DNA of 64,000 nt from Buttiauxella agrestis ATCC 33320. GTDB lineage: Bacteria > Pseudomonadota > Gammaproteobacteria > Enterobacterales > Enterobacteriaceae. Shown here piece by piece: positions 51,539-61,261 of this stretch (its first letter is position 1; each line of letters opens with the position of its first letter). Position numbers and translations under genes: made by a program. The stretch covers positions 310,001 to 374,000 of the forward strand of contig JALKFA010000001.1 in NCBI GenBank assembly GCA_024169445.1, written 5' to 3'. The notes beneath the pieces were generated by a model, which was not told where the DNA came from, did not search any database, and worked only from the letters and a program-made list of their open reading frames with translations.

Positions 51539-52603
51539 ATGACAGCAACAACCTGGCGCGCTTTACTCAATGGGAAACATCAACTCTCGTTGCGTTTATT
51601 TTTATTACTGAACGCGTTTTCTGCGGGATTTAGTATGGCGTCGCCTTCTGCCCACACTCAGCACCTTACCTTACCGATTATCATGGTGCTGGTGATAAGC
51701 CTCTGCTGCCTACTCTGGCAGTTTTTTAACAAAAAAACACTGATCAACATTAACGCTGTTTCGTTAATAATTGGCTCACTTTGGGCATGGCATATCTATA
51801 TAAAAGTCAGTGTGATGCCGATTAAAGATCTTAATTTTCTAATTATTGCCTTACTGGCGATATTATTTATTGGCTCAATCTCTTTTATCAATAACATACA
51901 AGCATTTATCGCCTCATGCTTGCCGGTAACGCTAATGATTTTATGGCTCGACCACGGGAATAATTGGCCGAGAGTTTTATATTCGGTGGCCCTCCCGGGC
52001 ATTGGCATTATCATTCAGAATATCATTCAGCAACGTAATGATAATTTTACTCGTCGTTTAATGGATAAACTACTCGAAGAGAAAGAAACTCTTAACGATT
52101 TGAGTATGTTAGATCCCCTTACCGGTCTGTATAACCGCCGTGGTTTTCAAAATCGACTTGAGACAGTGTTAGCCGTTGGAAGCGGCACGCATTTCGTCTT
52201 GTTGCTGGATATCGATCATTTTAAAGCTTACAACGACAACTATGGTCATAGCATGGGCGATCAGGCTTTAATACATGTCTCTGCCGCCATTCGCGATGCC
52301 GTTCGTTCTCGCGATATTGTCACCCGTTATGGCGGTGAAGAATTTATGGTGTTGCTGACCGATGTGGATGCCGAGCAGGCTTTGCAAACCGCTGAACGTA
52401 TCCGCCAACGGGTTTATGATTTAAAGATCCCACACTTGTTTAATGACGACGTGGCAACCCATGTGACGGCCAGCATTGGCCTTGCCGTGCTGGAACAGCA
52501 AAACATCGAAGAGGCCTTACGGCAGGCTGATAGCGCTCTTTATCGAGCCAAACGCCAGGGTCGTAATAGCATTTTTGTCAGCGAATCGCTGCTGCCTGCC
52601 TGA
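51539..52603 (+). CDS. Membrane-anchored diguanylate cyclase (GGDEF)
   Basis: A 354-residue protein. Residues 15-165 hold about six hydrophobic segments forming an unnamed membrane sensor. Residues 185-350 form a GGDEF domain with active-site GGEEF at 265-269 and an inhibitory I-site RSRD at 256-259. It probably makes cyclic di-GMP with product feedback. No EAL domain is present. E. coli K-12 has no such gene between leuQPV and fhuF. No clear ribosome site was seen, so the start is less certain. Confidence 0.88.
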   Translation: MTATTWRALLNGKHQLSLRLFLLLNAFSAGFSMASPSAHTQHLTLPIIMVLVISLCCLLWQFFNKKTLININAVSLIIGSLWAWHIYIKVSVMPIKDLNFLIIALLAILFIGSISFINNIQAFIASCLPVTLMILWLDHGNNWPRVLYSVALPGIGIIIQNIIQQRNDNFTRRLMDKLLEEKETLNDLSMLDPLTGLYNRRGFQNRLETVLAVGSGTHFVLLLDIDHFKAYNDNYGHSMGDQALIHVSAAIRDAVRSRDIVTRYGGEEFMVLLTDVDAEQALQTAERIRQRVYDLKIPHLFNDDVATHVTASIGLAVLEQQNIEEALRQADSALYRAKRQGRNSIFVSESLLPA

Positions 52604-52667
52604 GCCAAAATCCCCCATCAGAACACGCGCACAAAATAGCCTTGCTAAAGGCTTTACCTATAGATAG

Positions 52668-52692
52668 GATTGGCAATCATTATCATTTGTAT
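52668..52692. promoter_or_regulatory. Fur box upstream of fhuF
   Basis: GATTGGCAATCATTATCATTTGTATT contains AATCATTATCATTTG, a good match to the Fur consensus GATAATGATAATCATTATC. It lies 20-43 bases before the fhuF start codon, implying iron repression. Confidence 0.82.
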
Positions 52693-52710
52693 TAGTGGTC
52701 TTGTTTGTCG

Positions 52711-53502
52711 ATGGCTTTTCAGTCTTCCCAGTTTCTTGATGATTTTGCATGGCACTCGCCATTTGCTACCAGCTCACAGCCAGAGCTGGCAGATGAGCTG
52801 CGCGCGCATTTCATCACCCATCGACCTTATTTTAATGACATCATCAAATTCAATGAGCCCGCTCCGGCAACCAGCCAGACGTTGTATCAATGGGCCCAAC
52901 CCGCTGCGTTAACCTCGCTTCTTGCCTGTTACAGTGACCATATTTATCGCAACCAGCCGCAACTTCCCCGTGAGGGGAAACCGCTGAAATCACTGTGGGC
53001 GCAATGGTATCTTGGCCTGCTGGTTCCACCGCTGGTGATGGCGCTGATCACTCAGCCCCGAGCGCTGGATATCGGCCCACAACATATTCATGTCGAGTTT
53101 CATGAAACGGGCAGAGCCGCCACTTTCTGGATAGACGTTCAGGAAGATAGAGTGGCAACCACCCAGCCGTTGCAACAACGCCTTGAGAAACTGCTGGTTG
53201 AAGGGCTAATGCCGGTCGTTGAGGCGCTGGAAAACAGCGGTGAGATCAATGGGAAACTCATCTGGAGCAATACTGGGTATTTGCTAAATTGGTTTTTTGG
53301 TGAGCTGAGAGAGTTGCTTGATGATGCGACAATCGCTGAATTGCGCCACGCCTGTTTCTTTGAAAAACAACTGCGCGATGGCCAGGATAACCCCCTCTAC
53401 CGCACTGTAATCCAGCGCGAAGGTTTGTTGGTACGCCGCACCTGCTGCCAGCGCTATAAGTTGCCTGATGTACAAGGTTGTGGCGACTGTACCCTGAAGT
53501 AA
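52711..53502 (+). CDS. fhuF: Ferric siderophore reductase FhuF
   Basis: [2Fe-2S] protein that reduces hydroxamate-bound ferric iron in the cytoplasm. The 263 residues compare with 262 in E. coli. The cluster ligands are Cys245, Cys246, Cys257 and Cys260 in the unusual CC-x10-C-x2-C pattern at the C-terminus. The ATG at 52711 is chosen. Preceded by a Fur box. Confidence 0.95.
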   Translation: MAFQSSQFLDDFAWHSPFATSSQPELADELRAHFITHRPYFNDIIKFNEPAPATSQTLYQWAQPAALTSLLACYSDHIYRNQPQLPREGKPLKSLWAQWYLGLLVPPLVMALITQPRALDIGPQHIHVEFHETGRAATFWIDVQEDRVATTQPLQQRLEKLLVEGLMPVVEALENSGEINGKLIWSNTGYLLNWFFGELRELLDDATIAELRHACFFEKQLRDGQDNPLYRTVIQREGLLVRRTCCQRYKLPDVQGCGDCTLK

Positions 53503-53509
53503 TAAAGCA

Positions 53510-53533
53510 AAACGGCGGGTTTCCCCACCGTTT
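53510..53533. terminator. Terminator between fhuF and the PTS gene
   Basis: AAACGGCGGG (53510-53519) and CCCACCGTTT (53524-53533) form a ten-pair stem with a four-base loop; one pair is G-U in minus-strand RNA. An A-rich flank gives a U run leftward, serving the PTS gene, and it may also stop fhuF. Confidence 0.85.
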
Positions 53534-53553
53534 CATCTCACTCTTTCATTTCA

Positions 53554-54900
53554 TTAAGCAGCCTGTTGGCTCTCTTCGCCAGAGGCTTTCTGAGCTTCTT
53601 CCGCTTCCTGCTCCAGCAACTGCTTCTCGTACACTTTAAAGAACGGGAAGTAGATGATGGCGGAAACAACAGCCAACAGAATCACCAAAATCGCCGCACG
53701 GAAATCCCAGCCTAATGCCCATGCAGCACCGATTGGCGCGGGTGCAGTCCATGGAACCACTGAAATCACACGGCCAATCAAATCCATCTTCATAGCACCC
53801 CATGCCAGCACGGCGTTAACCATTGGTGCCAGCAAGAATGGAATAAAGAACACTGGGTTCATTACGATTGGCGTACCAAAGATGACGGGTTCGTTAATGT
53901 TAAAGCAAGTTGGGACAATACTCAGACGGCCAATGGAACGCAGGTGGGCAGATTTACTCCGCAGATAGCAAATCACCAGACCCATAGTGGCCCCCGAACC
54001 ACCGACAACAATGAAGAAGGTCCAGAATGCTTCCATGAAGATGTGTGGCAAAGGTGCGCCTTGTGCCAACGCGCTCTGGTTCATCCCCAGGTTGGTCAGC
54101 CAGAACATTTGCAGCATGCCGGAAACAATCGCCGCACCGTGAATCCCGGCAAACCACAGCAAGTGACCAATCAGCACCGCCAGCAGAATGGCCGGCAATG
54201 AATCAGCAGCAGATACCAGAGGTTTAAACACCGACATAATCGCTTGCGGGATTAACATGTCGAACTGCGACTGAATCAGCAGACTCAGCGGGTAGAGTGT
54301 CAGAACCACAACCAGCACCGGAATCAGCAGATCAAAGGAGTTTTTGATCATTGGTGGAACCTGGTCTGGCAGCTTGATCCCGATATTGTGCGCTTTCAGG
54401 AAGCGCATCATTTCAACACAGTAAACCGCCACCAGAATCGCGGTAAAGATCCCCGTGCCGCCCAGGCTATCCATCGGCATCACACCTTTGGTTTTCGGAG
54501 CCGCCACCAGCAGGAATGCCATTAGCGAAAGCATCGCACACATGAACGGATCCAGGCCGTGCGACTTCATATAATGTTTACCGAGGTTATAGGCAATCGC
54601 CGCACAAATGTAGATAGACATAATGCCCATCGTCATATCAAACGGCGTCAGAATTTGCCCTTCAAACTGTTTTGCCATATCCAGCCATGCACGAGCAAAG
54701 CCCCAGGTGGTGGTTGGCGAGAAAGGTGGATAGGCGAAGACCAGCAGGAACGAACCGACAATCATGAATGGCATCGCAGAAATAAACCCATCACGAATCG
54801 CCATAACGTGGCGTTGTGATGAAATTCTTCCCGCGACGGGACTCACGTAGTTTTCTACAAAGCGAAAGATCAGATTAAAAGCGGCATGATTCGATGACAT
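53554..54900 (-). CDS. PTS EIIC component, lactose/cellobiose family
   Basis: A 448-residue inner-membrane permease of the lactose-N,N'-diacetylchitobiose-beta-glucoside PTS family (CelB/ChbC type). About ten hydrophobic segments and the conserved NINEPVIFGTPIVMNP stretch are present. EIIC needs EIIA and EIIB partners for phosphorylation, and none is encoded nearby, so it is an orphan in this window. The tail is acidic and Gln/Ala-rich. A double LacI-type operator lies about 240 bases upstream. Likely substrate is a beta-glucoside, by family only. Confidence 0.9.
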   Translation of the reverse strand: MSSNHAAFNLIFRFVENYVSPVAGRISSQRHVMAIRDGFISAMPFMIVGSFLLVFAYPPFSPTTTWGFARAWLDMAKQFEGQILTPFDMTMGIMSIYICAAIAYNLGKHYMKSHGLDPFMCAMLSLMAFLLVAAPKTKGVMPMDSLGGTGIFTAILVAVYCVEMMRFLKAHNIGIKLPDQVPPMIKNSFDLLIPVLVVVLTLYPLSLLIQSQFDMLIPQAIMSVFKPLVSAADSLPAILLAVLIGHLLWFAGIHGAAIVSGMLQMFWLTNLGMNQSALAQGAPLPHIFMEAFWTFFIVVGGSGATMGLVICYLRSKSAHLRSIGRLSIVPTCFNINEPVIFGTPIVMNPVFFIPFLLAPMVNAVLAWGAMKMDLIGRVISVVPWTAPAPIGAAWALGWDFRAAILVILLAVVSAIIYFPFFKVYEKQLLEQEAEEAQKASGEESQQAA

Positions 54901-55139
54901 AGCGGTGCTCCTGTCAGGCTTTCAACGCGAATGTTACAGCGGGAAGAATATCGCTGCGCAACAATCCGTAATTTATATAATTGATCCCCGTAGCCGGGAC
55001 CTTTTTAGATACAGCTTTAATGTCTAAAACACTGGCAGGGGCATCAGTGGCACAGCATAAAAAAATAGGTTTCATAGGCTGCTCTTATTATTGGGTACAG
55101 GTGTGTGACCGTTTCAGTATTCATCGCCTTTTCTTACTC

Positions 55140-55166
55140 TGCAACCGGTTACTGAAACCGGTTGCA
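55140..55166. promoter_or_regulatory. Double LacI-family-type operator
   Basis: TGCAACCGGTT and AACCGGTTGCA form an 11-bp perfect inverted repeat around ACTGA. Each arm itself contains the palindrome AACCGGTT. TGAAACCGGTTGCA is close to the operator of E. coli AscG (TGAAACCGGTTTCA), a repressor of beta-glucoside genes. The rest of the 54901-55341 gap holds no gene I can support. Confidence 0.65.
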
Positions 55167-55341
55167 GTGATTGTGAAGAAGATCCAGAAATCACTGAAAC
55201 TTTGAGTTGTTTAGCTATTTCACATCACAGCATTGGCTATTGACGGTATGTATTCATGACACATAGAAATTATGCGTTCACTGGTTTACATATAGCACAG
55301 CCTTATGCCAAATTATTTGCGGCTAAGAATGGGAGAAAAGC

Positions 55342-55800
55342 ATGAGCCTGCAGTCAGTCCGGCAATTCTTTGCCGAAAACGCCCCGGATATCGACATCAT
55401 AGAATTAAACCAAAGCACCGCCACCGTTGCTCTGGCAGCCATGGCCCATAACGTTGAACCGGGCCAAATTGCTAAAACATTGTCGTTGAAAGTTAAGGAT
55501 CAAGTCGTGTTGGTTGTCGCGAAAGGTGACGCACGCCTGGATAATAAAAAACTCAAAGCGGCTTTAGGGGCAAAAGCGCGCATGCTCAGCAGCGATGAAG
55601 TGGTTATCTGGACAGGTCATCCGGTAGGCGGGGTTTGTCCGTTTGGCCTGGAAAATCCGTTAACGGTTTACTGTGATATTTCACTAAAACAGTACGAAGA
55701 AGTTTTACCCGCAGCAGGAGCGATTCATAGCGCAGTGCGTATTTCCCCGGCTCGTCTGGCTGAACTCACAGCTGCACTTTGGGTCGATGTCTGCCAATAA
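55342..55800 (+). CDS. YbaK/EbsC-family aminoacyl-tRNA deacylase
   Basis: A 152-residue single-domain protein of the YbaK/ProX editing superfamily, which hydrolyses mischarged aminoacyl-tRNAs in trans. The family lysine-containing block QIAKTLSLKV and the loop GHPVGGVCPFGL are visible. Which tRNA it edits cannot be said. Good ribosome site GGGAGAAAAGC before the ATG. Not present at this locus in E. coli K-12. Confidence 0.87.
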   Translation: MSLQSVRQFFAENAPDIDIIELNQSTATVALAAMAHNVEPGQIAKTLSLKVKDQVVLVVAKGDARLDNKKLKAALGAKARMLSSDEVVIWTGHPVGGVCPFGLENPLTVYCDISLKQYEEVLPAAGAIHSAVRISPARLAELTAALWVDVCQ

Positions 55801-55803
55801 TCA

Positions 55804-55838
55804 GATGACTGAGGACGCACTAGCGAACCTCAGTCATC
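55804..55838. terminator. Hairpin between the YbaK-type gene and yjjQ
   Basis: GATGACTGAGG (55804-55814) and CCTCAGTCATC (55828-55838) are perfect 11-bp inverted arms between convergent genes. T-rich sequence follows on the right (TAATTTTCTT), so it can serve as a terminator. Confidence 0.8.
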
Positions 55839-55849
55839 ACTAATTTTCT

Positions 55850-56554
55850 TCATATCCCCTGGTGATACGGAGGCAAATTCAGCTCCTGCATCCCATGTAC
55901 ACTGATCATCCATGCATACATTTCGGCGTCCGTTTTCAGCATCAGGCGGCGCATAGCACTGCTTTTTTGTGCACTGATGGTTTTGTAACTTTTCTCGAGC
56001 AGAGTCGCAATTTGGGTCAGTTGCCACCCTTTGCTAAGCAGCCGTAGAACACGACGCTCTGAAAAAGTTAAATTGGCATTCGTCACCGTAATATCGGACG
56101 TATTAACCGCTTTTTCTTGCAAAAGAAGCCGGCTAATTCTTTCGGTTTGACCACCGCTATTAAAGACATGTTCGATAATACGGCTCATCGGTTCATGTAA
56201 AGAAAGCAATGCTGTTTTGGCCGTCAACAACCGTTCAATGGCAATATTCACCAAGTTCACGGGAAGCGTGAAAACCCACTCCACTTGCCGGTGCTGATTT
56301 TGTAATTGGTTGAAGAAATCACAGGCTTCGAAGATTTCCTGCAACGTGCTATCCAGTTCAATAACCACCACATCGATCTGCAGCAATATTTCTGGCCTGA
56401 TATCTAAATACTTTTCACAAAGAATGAGCGATGATTTCTCAGCGCGTTCCTTCATCATAAACTGAAGGCCTTCTCTCATCATTGGCCGCTTGCTAACAAC
56501 TAACGCGCGGCAAAATGGGTTACGCAAAAAGACCTTTGCTTTGCTTTCCTGCAT
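55850..56554 (-). CDS. yjjQ: LuxR-type transcriptional regulator, YjjQ-like
   Basis: A 234-residue FixJ/NarL-type regulator with a degenerate receiver domain lacking a clear phospho-acceptor. Its C-terminal helix-turn-helix is LTFSERRVLRLLSKGWQLTQ with ISAQKSSAMRRL; the end EMYAWMISVHGMQELNLPP is very like E. coli YjjQ. YjjQ and BglJ act with RcsB in E. coli. SD AAGGAG is six bases from the ATG. It lies second in a two-gene unit, whereas yjjQ is first in E. coli, so the symbols of the two genes could be swapped. Confidence 0.7.
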   Translation of the reverse strand: MQESKAKVFLRNPFCRALVVSKRPMMREGLQFMMKERAEKSSLILCEKYLDIRPEILLQIDVVVIELDSTLQEIFEACDFFNQLQNQHRQVEWVFTLPVNLVNIAIERLLTAKTALLSLHEPMSRIIEHVFNSGGQTERISRLLLQEKAVNTSDITVTNANLTFSERRVLRLLSKGWQLTQIATLLEKSYKTISAQKSSAMRRLMLKTDAEMYAWMISVHGMQELNLPPYHQGI

Positions 56555-56575
56555 ATTTATCTCCTTTTAAAACTT

Positions 56576-57226
56576 TCACTTTCCTAGCAGTGCGCAACCC
56601 AGGACATGGAGATCTTTCTCACACTGAAGGCCGAGTTTTTCCATCGCATGTCTTTTATGTGCGCTCACCGTTCTGATATCGCGTCCTAAACTTTGAGCAA
56701 CCTGGCTGACGTTGTGCCCAAGAAATAACTGCCCTATTACCTGAACTTCGCATACCGTCAGTTCACCTGAAATTCTCGTATCCAGAATATTCTTGATCAT
56801 CGGGCTGGAAAGCATCGATCTGGAGGAAAAAGACTTTATAATTAAATCGGTGAATGTTGAGGATGACTCGTATTGAGAAATAATCACCCGCGCACCCAAA
56901 GCAGAAATATAATTCAATACGCTAAGTTTATGATTTCGTGTGTAAGCAACAATGGCAGCGCCAGGTTGCACTGTACGGCACCAGTTAATAAACTTTATCT
57001 CCTCAGCGAGTTGAGTAGATGACTCGCTAATATTCAAAATAACAAGTGAGTCCGTGGCTTTTAATACCTCTCCATAAGCCTCATCAATCCTTTTGATATT
57101 GCTCACTAATTTATGAATTTTTGGCATGGATTTTAATCGATGTACAATTCCTGCTGCCGTTAACACGCAGGGTACAACCACCATTATTTTTCCAGGTAAA
57201 CTATTTGTACTAATAATGTTTTCCAT
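56576..57226 (-). CDS. LuxR-type transcriptional regulator, BglJ/YjjQ family
   Basis: A 216-residue regulator with a receiver-like N-terminal half (KIMVVVPCVLTAAGI) without an obvious phospho-acceptor pocket. The NarL-type helix-turn-helix is LTVCEVQVIGQLFLGHNVSQ with VSAHKRHAMEKLGL. The ATG at 57226 has AAAGGA five bases upstream and is preferred to 57280. It lies 21 bases upstream of the YjjQ-like gene and probably forms an operon with it, at the yjjQ-bglJ locus near fhuF. Strongly AT-rich flanks fit H-NS silencing, known for yjjQ-bglJ. Confidence 0.75.
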   Translation of the reverse strand: MENIISTNSLPGKIMVVVPCVLTAAGIVHRLKSMPKIHKLVSNIKRIDEAYGEVLKATDSLVILNISESSTQLAEEIKFINWCRTVQPGAAIVAYTRNHKLSVLNYISALGARVIISQYESSSTFTDLIIKSFSSRSMLSSPMIKNILDTRISGELTVCEVQVIGQLFLGHNVSQVAQSLGRDIRTVSAHKRHAMEKLGLQCEKDLHVLGCALLGK

Positions 57227-57468
57227 ATCATTCCTTTGATTAATGCATTCATATTGTTTAAAATATGACCGATGATTCACTCATACATTAAACATATAAG
57301 TGCTTTGAACAACAAAAATACAATAGTTTATTCAGATGGAAATTTAAATTAGAAGGAGTGTTTTATGATGAAATAATATTTCAAGTTATGATATTATTTA
57401 CAAATAACCTACAAACTACAAAATAATAGTCAGTGTGACTAAATAACGATTTAAATTTAATTAAACAA

Positions 57469-58371
57469 TTACCTTCCTTCTATTAAAGACGCTTTCAATT
57501 CACGCATCGGATGTTGACGAAAATCCTTTGGCGTCGTACCCGTATAACGGCGGAAAAAACGCGAAAAATAGGTCGCATCACTAAAGCCAAGATAATCAGA
57601 GATCTGGCTGATCGTCATGCTGGTATACAGCAACCTGCGTTTGGCTTCGAGCAACACGCGTTGATGCAGGACATTCAGAGCGCTACAGCCATAGAACTCA
57701 TGGCACAGGGTGTTCAGGTGCACACTTGATAAACCGATTTCGCTGGCATAATGCGTGACCAGCAACTGTTCACGATAATGACACTCAACCAGTTGATTAA
57801 ATTGATGAATCACCGCCCGTTTTCGCTCGACACGCGAACTGCTGCCTGGTACCGGAGCACATTGCCGATTGAGCCAAACTAAAAGCGCGCTGATTAATGA
57901 ATGCAGCATCATGTCACGGGCTTCCCCCGCTCCTTCATACTCACTTTGTAAGGTACTAAACAGTGTATTAATTTGCCTGTTCGAGCCTTTAACCGGCACA
58001 CACGCCGCCTGCTTAAGTACCTGTAAAGGGCGGCCAAATTGCTGCTCAAACTGGGCGATTAACGGAGCTGAAAACGAAAGCGAATAACCCTGAGTCCCCG
58101 GTGAGAATTTAAAACCGTGCACGCACAACGCAGGTACCACCTGAATACACGCCTGTCGCACATGATGCTTAACGCCTTCAATATCTATCTCCACCTCACC
58201 TTTGTGCAAATAAAGTAATTGAACCAAATCCGCATGCTGATGAATGCGAATGTGCCATTCATAAAGGCTGCTGCGGCTTTGAATCGATTCGCAATGCAGC
58301 AAATCTGCTGCAGGCCAGTTCCGGCTTTCACCATATAGTTTAAATACCGGAATACTGGCATTCAGATTCAT
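57469..58371 (-). CDS. pobR: AraC-family regulator, PobR-type
   Basis: A 300-residue AraC-family protein with an N-terminal cupin-like sensing domain (WHIRIHQHADLVQLLYLHKGE) and a C-terminal double helix-turn-helix (IGLSSVHLNTLCHEFYG; ISDYLGFSDATYFSRFFRRYTGTTPKDFRQ). Its place 53 bases downstream of pobA on the same strand makes it the likely 4-hydroxybenzoate-responsive activator of pobA. Function is inferred from context and family. Confidence 0.82.
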   Translation of the reverse strand: MNLNASIPVFKLYGESRNWPAADLLHCESIQSRSSLYEWHIRIHQHADLVQLLYLHKGEVEIDIEGVKHHVRQACIQVVPALCVHGFKFSPGTQGYSLSFSAPLIAQFEQQFGRPLQVLKQAACVPVKGSNRQINTLFSTLQSEYEGAGEARDMMLHSLISALLVWLNRQCAPVPGSSSRVERKRAVIHQFNQLVECHYREQLLVTHYASEIGLSSVHLNTLCHEFYGCSALNVLHQRVLLEAKRRLLYTSMTISQISDYLGFSDATYFSRFFRRYTGTTPKDFRQHPMRELKASLIEGR

Positions 58372-58424
58372 TACGTCCTCTTTTTAAGCATAAGATCCAC
58401 AGACTAATAGTGAATAAGTGTAGT

Positions 58425-59621
<1,197 letters not shown>

Positions 59622-59727
59622 CTAATAAAACGTTACATGAATGTTGTTTTTATGTTTAACAAATGCTCATTCGTGCATTTTTAGCGTCCACAGAGAGAAA
59701 AAGAAGGCCAATATCTGTCTAAAACGT

Positions 59728-59756
59728 GCACTTTTCGAAAGTCTCACTCAAAGTGC
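59728..59756. promoter_or_regulatory. Inverted repeat upstream of pobA, candidate PobR site
   Basis: GCACTTT (59728-59734) and AAAGTGC (59750-59756) are inverted, and a related AAAAAGTGTGCG occurs near 59779. They lie 120-170 bases upstream of pobA in the divergent pobA-yjjP region (59610-59912), where no gene is visible. Assignment to PobR is a guess from position. Confidence 0.4.
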
Positions 59757-59912
59757 GGACAAGCTCATATTTCGCCGAAAAAGTGTGCGAAATGCGTTAT
59801 TACGCTAAATGTTGATCTGGTGCGCCTGAGTACAGGGGTCGGCATATGTTAAAAATGGGGGATGTTAAAATTTCAGCGACCGCCGTCGCTTTTCATCTTA
59901 CATAGGCCAGGC

Positions 59913-60689
59913 ATGTCGACAGATGTCAACCCGCAGCGCGAAGTCACCCGCCTCTGCATTCAATGTGGGCTTTTCTTGTTGCAACACGGCGCCGAAAGCG
60001 CCCTTGTAGAAGAGCTTTCCAGTCGTTTAGGTGTGGCATTAGGGATGGACAGCGTTGAAAGCTCAATCTCAGCGAACGCCATCGTACTCAGCACCATCAA
60101 AGACAATCAGTGCCTCACGACGACACGCAAAAACAGCGACCGCGGCATCAATATGCATGTGGTGACGGAAGTGCAGCACATCGTGATCCTGGCCGAGCAT
60201 AAGCTTTTGGATCATAAAGACGTTTTGAAGCGTTTTGAGCACATTAAACCCTTGCGCTATCCCCGCTGGTTAGTAGTGCTGATGGTCGGTCTTTCCTGCG
60301 GCTGTTTCTGTAAGCTCAATAGCGGCGGTTGGGATGGTGCAATGGTTGCTTTCCTTGCCAGTTCGGTGGCGATGTATGTGCGCCTGGTGCTCACATCACA
60401 CCACCTGCATCCGCAAATTAACTTCTGCATCACGGCGTTTGTCGCCACCACGATTTCTGGCCTGCTGATTGCCAAAGGCCCGTTCGCCATGACCTCAAAT
60501 ATTGCGATGGCCGCAAGCGTCTTGTTGCTGGTTCCTGGATTTCCGCTGATTAACGCCGTCGCCGATATGTTTAAAGGCCACGTCAATACTGGCCTTGCCA
60601 GATGGGCGATGGCTAGCCTGCTTACGCTCGCCACGTGTATTGGAGTGGTGATGGCGATGTCACTGTGGGGGTTAAAAGGATGGGAGTAA
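59913..60689 (+). CDS. yjjP: Succinate exporter subunit YjjP (ThrE family)
   Basis: Larger half of the split ThrE-type transporter YjjPB, implicated in succinate export in E. coli. It has 258 residues: an N-terminal cytoplasmic domain ([21 protein letters not shown], family DUF1212) and five membrane segments from about 130 onward. I prefer the ATG at 59913; an in-frame ATG at 59862 adds 17 residues. It overlaps yjjB by ten bases. Confidence 0.93.
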   Translation: MSTDVNPQREVTRLCIQCGLFLLQHGAESALVEELSSRLGVALGMDSVESSISANAIVLSTIKDNQCLTTTRKNSDRGINMHVVTEVQHIVILAEHKLLDHKDVLKRFEHIKPLRYPRWLVVLMVGLSCGCFCKLNSGGWDGAMVAFLASSVAMYVRLVLTSHHLHPQINFCITAFVATTISGLLIAKGPFAMTSNIAMAASVLLLVPGFPLINAVADMFKGHVNTGLARWAMASLLTLATCIGVVMAMSLWGLKGWE

Positions 60690-61153
60690 TCGACTTTTTA
60701 CTGGCGCTGCTTCAGGACATGACGCTGGCCGCCATTCCCGCCGCAGGTTTTGCCCTGGTGTTTAACGTCCCACAGCGTGCCTTACCTTATTGCGCACTGC
60801 TGGGTGCCATTGGCCACGGTTCGAGAATGGCGATGATGACGGCGGGCATGAACATTGAATGGAGCACGTTTATCGCTTCACTTCTGGTGGGCAGCATCGG
60901 TATTCAGTGGTCGCGCTGGTATCTCGCCCATCCTAAAGTCTTTACCGTGGCGGCGGTTATTCCGATGTTCCCTGGCATTTCTGCCTACACCGCCATGATT
61001 TCAGCCGTGAAACTGAGCCACTTTGGTTACACCGAAGACTTGATGATTCAACTGCTCACCAACTTCCTGAAGGCGTCGTTTATCGTCGGAGCATTATCGA
61101 TTGGCTTATCCATTCCAGGCCTGTGGCTGTACCGTAAACGCCCGCGAGTGTGA
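60680..61153 (+). CDS. yjjB: Succinate exporter subunit YjjB (DUF3815)
   Basis: Smaller half of the ThrE-like YjjPB exporter, 157 residues with about four membrane segments, ending LYRKRPRV as in E. coli. The ATG at 60680 ([14 protein letters not shown]) lies inside the end of yjjP, giving translational coupling. In E. coli the next genes are dnaT and dnaC; here they are not present. Confidence 0.94.
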   Translation: MGVIDFLLALLQDMTLAAIPAAGFALVFNVPQRALPYCALLGAIGHGSRMAMMTAGMNIEWSTFIASLLVGSIGIQWSRWYLAHPKVFTVAAVIPMFPGISAYTAMISAVKLSHFGYTEDLMIQLLTNFLKASFIVGALSIGLSIPGLWLYRKRPRV

Positions 61154-61207
61154 TGTGTTGCAGGGCTTCGCTAACTCATCAGTGCTTTGCCCACGCAAAC
61201 TTGTTTT

Positions 61208-61249
61208 AATGTCATCTGGCCTGGGCGATACCAGCGGCCTGATGACATT
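61208..61249. promoter_or_regulatory. Long inverted repeat upstream of the TetR gene
   Basis: AATGTCATCTGGCC (61208-61221) and GGCCTGATGACATT (61236-61249) match at 13 of 14 positions with a 14-base centre that itself can pair (TGG-gcgata-CCA). It ends directly at the AAGGAG ribosome site of the TetR gene. It could be the regulator's operator or an RNA hairpin masking the start. Confidence 0.6.
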
Positions 61250-61261
61250 AAGGAGCCTTGC

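Noticed and set aside
54981-55205. 74-codon frame upstream of the YbaK-type gene
   Set aside because: It spans the LacI-type double operator, has no ribosome site and no protein-like pattern.
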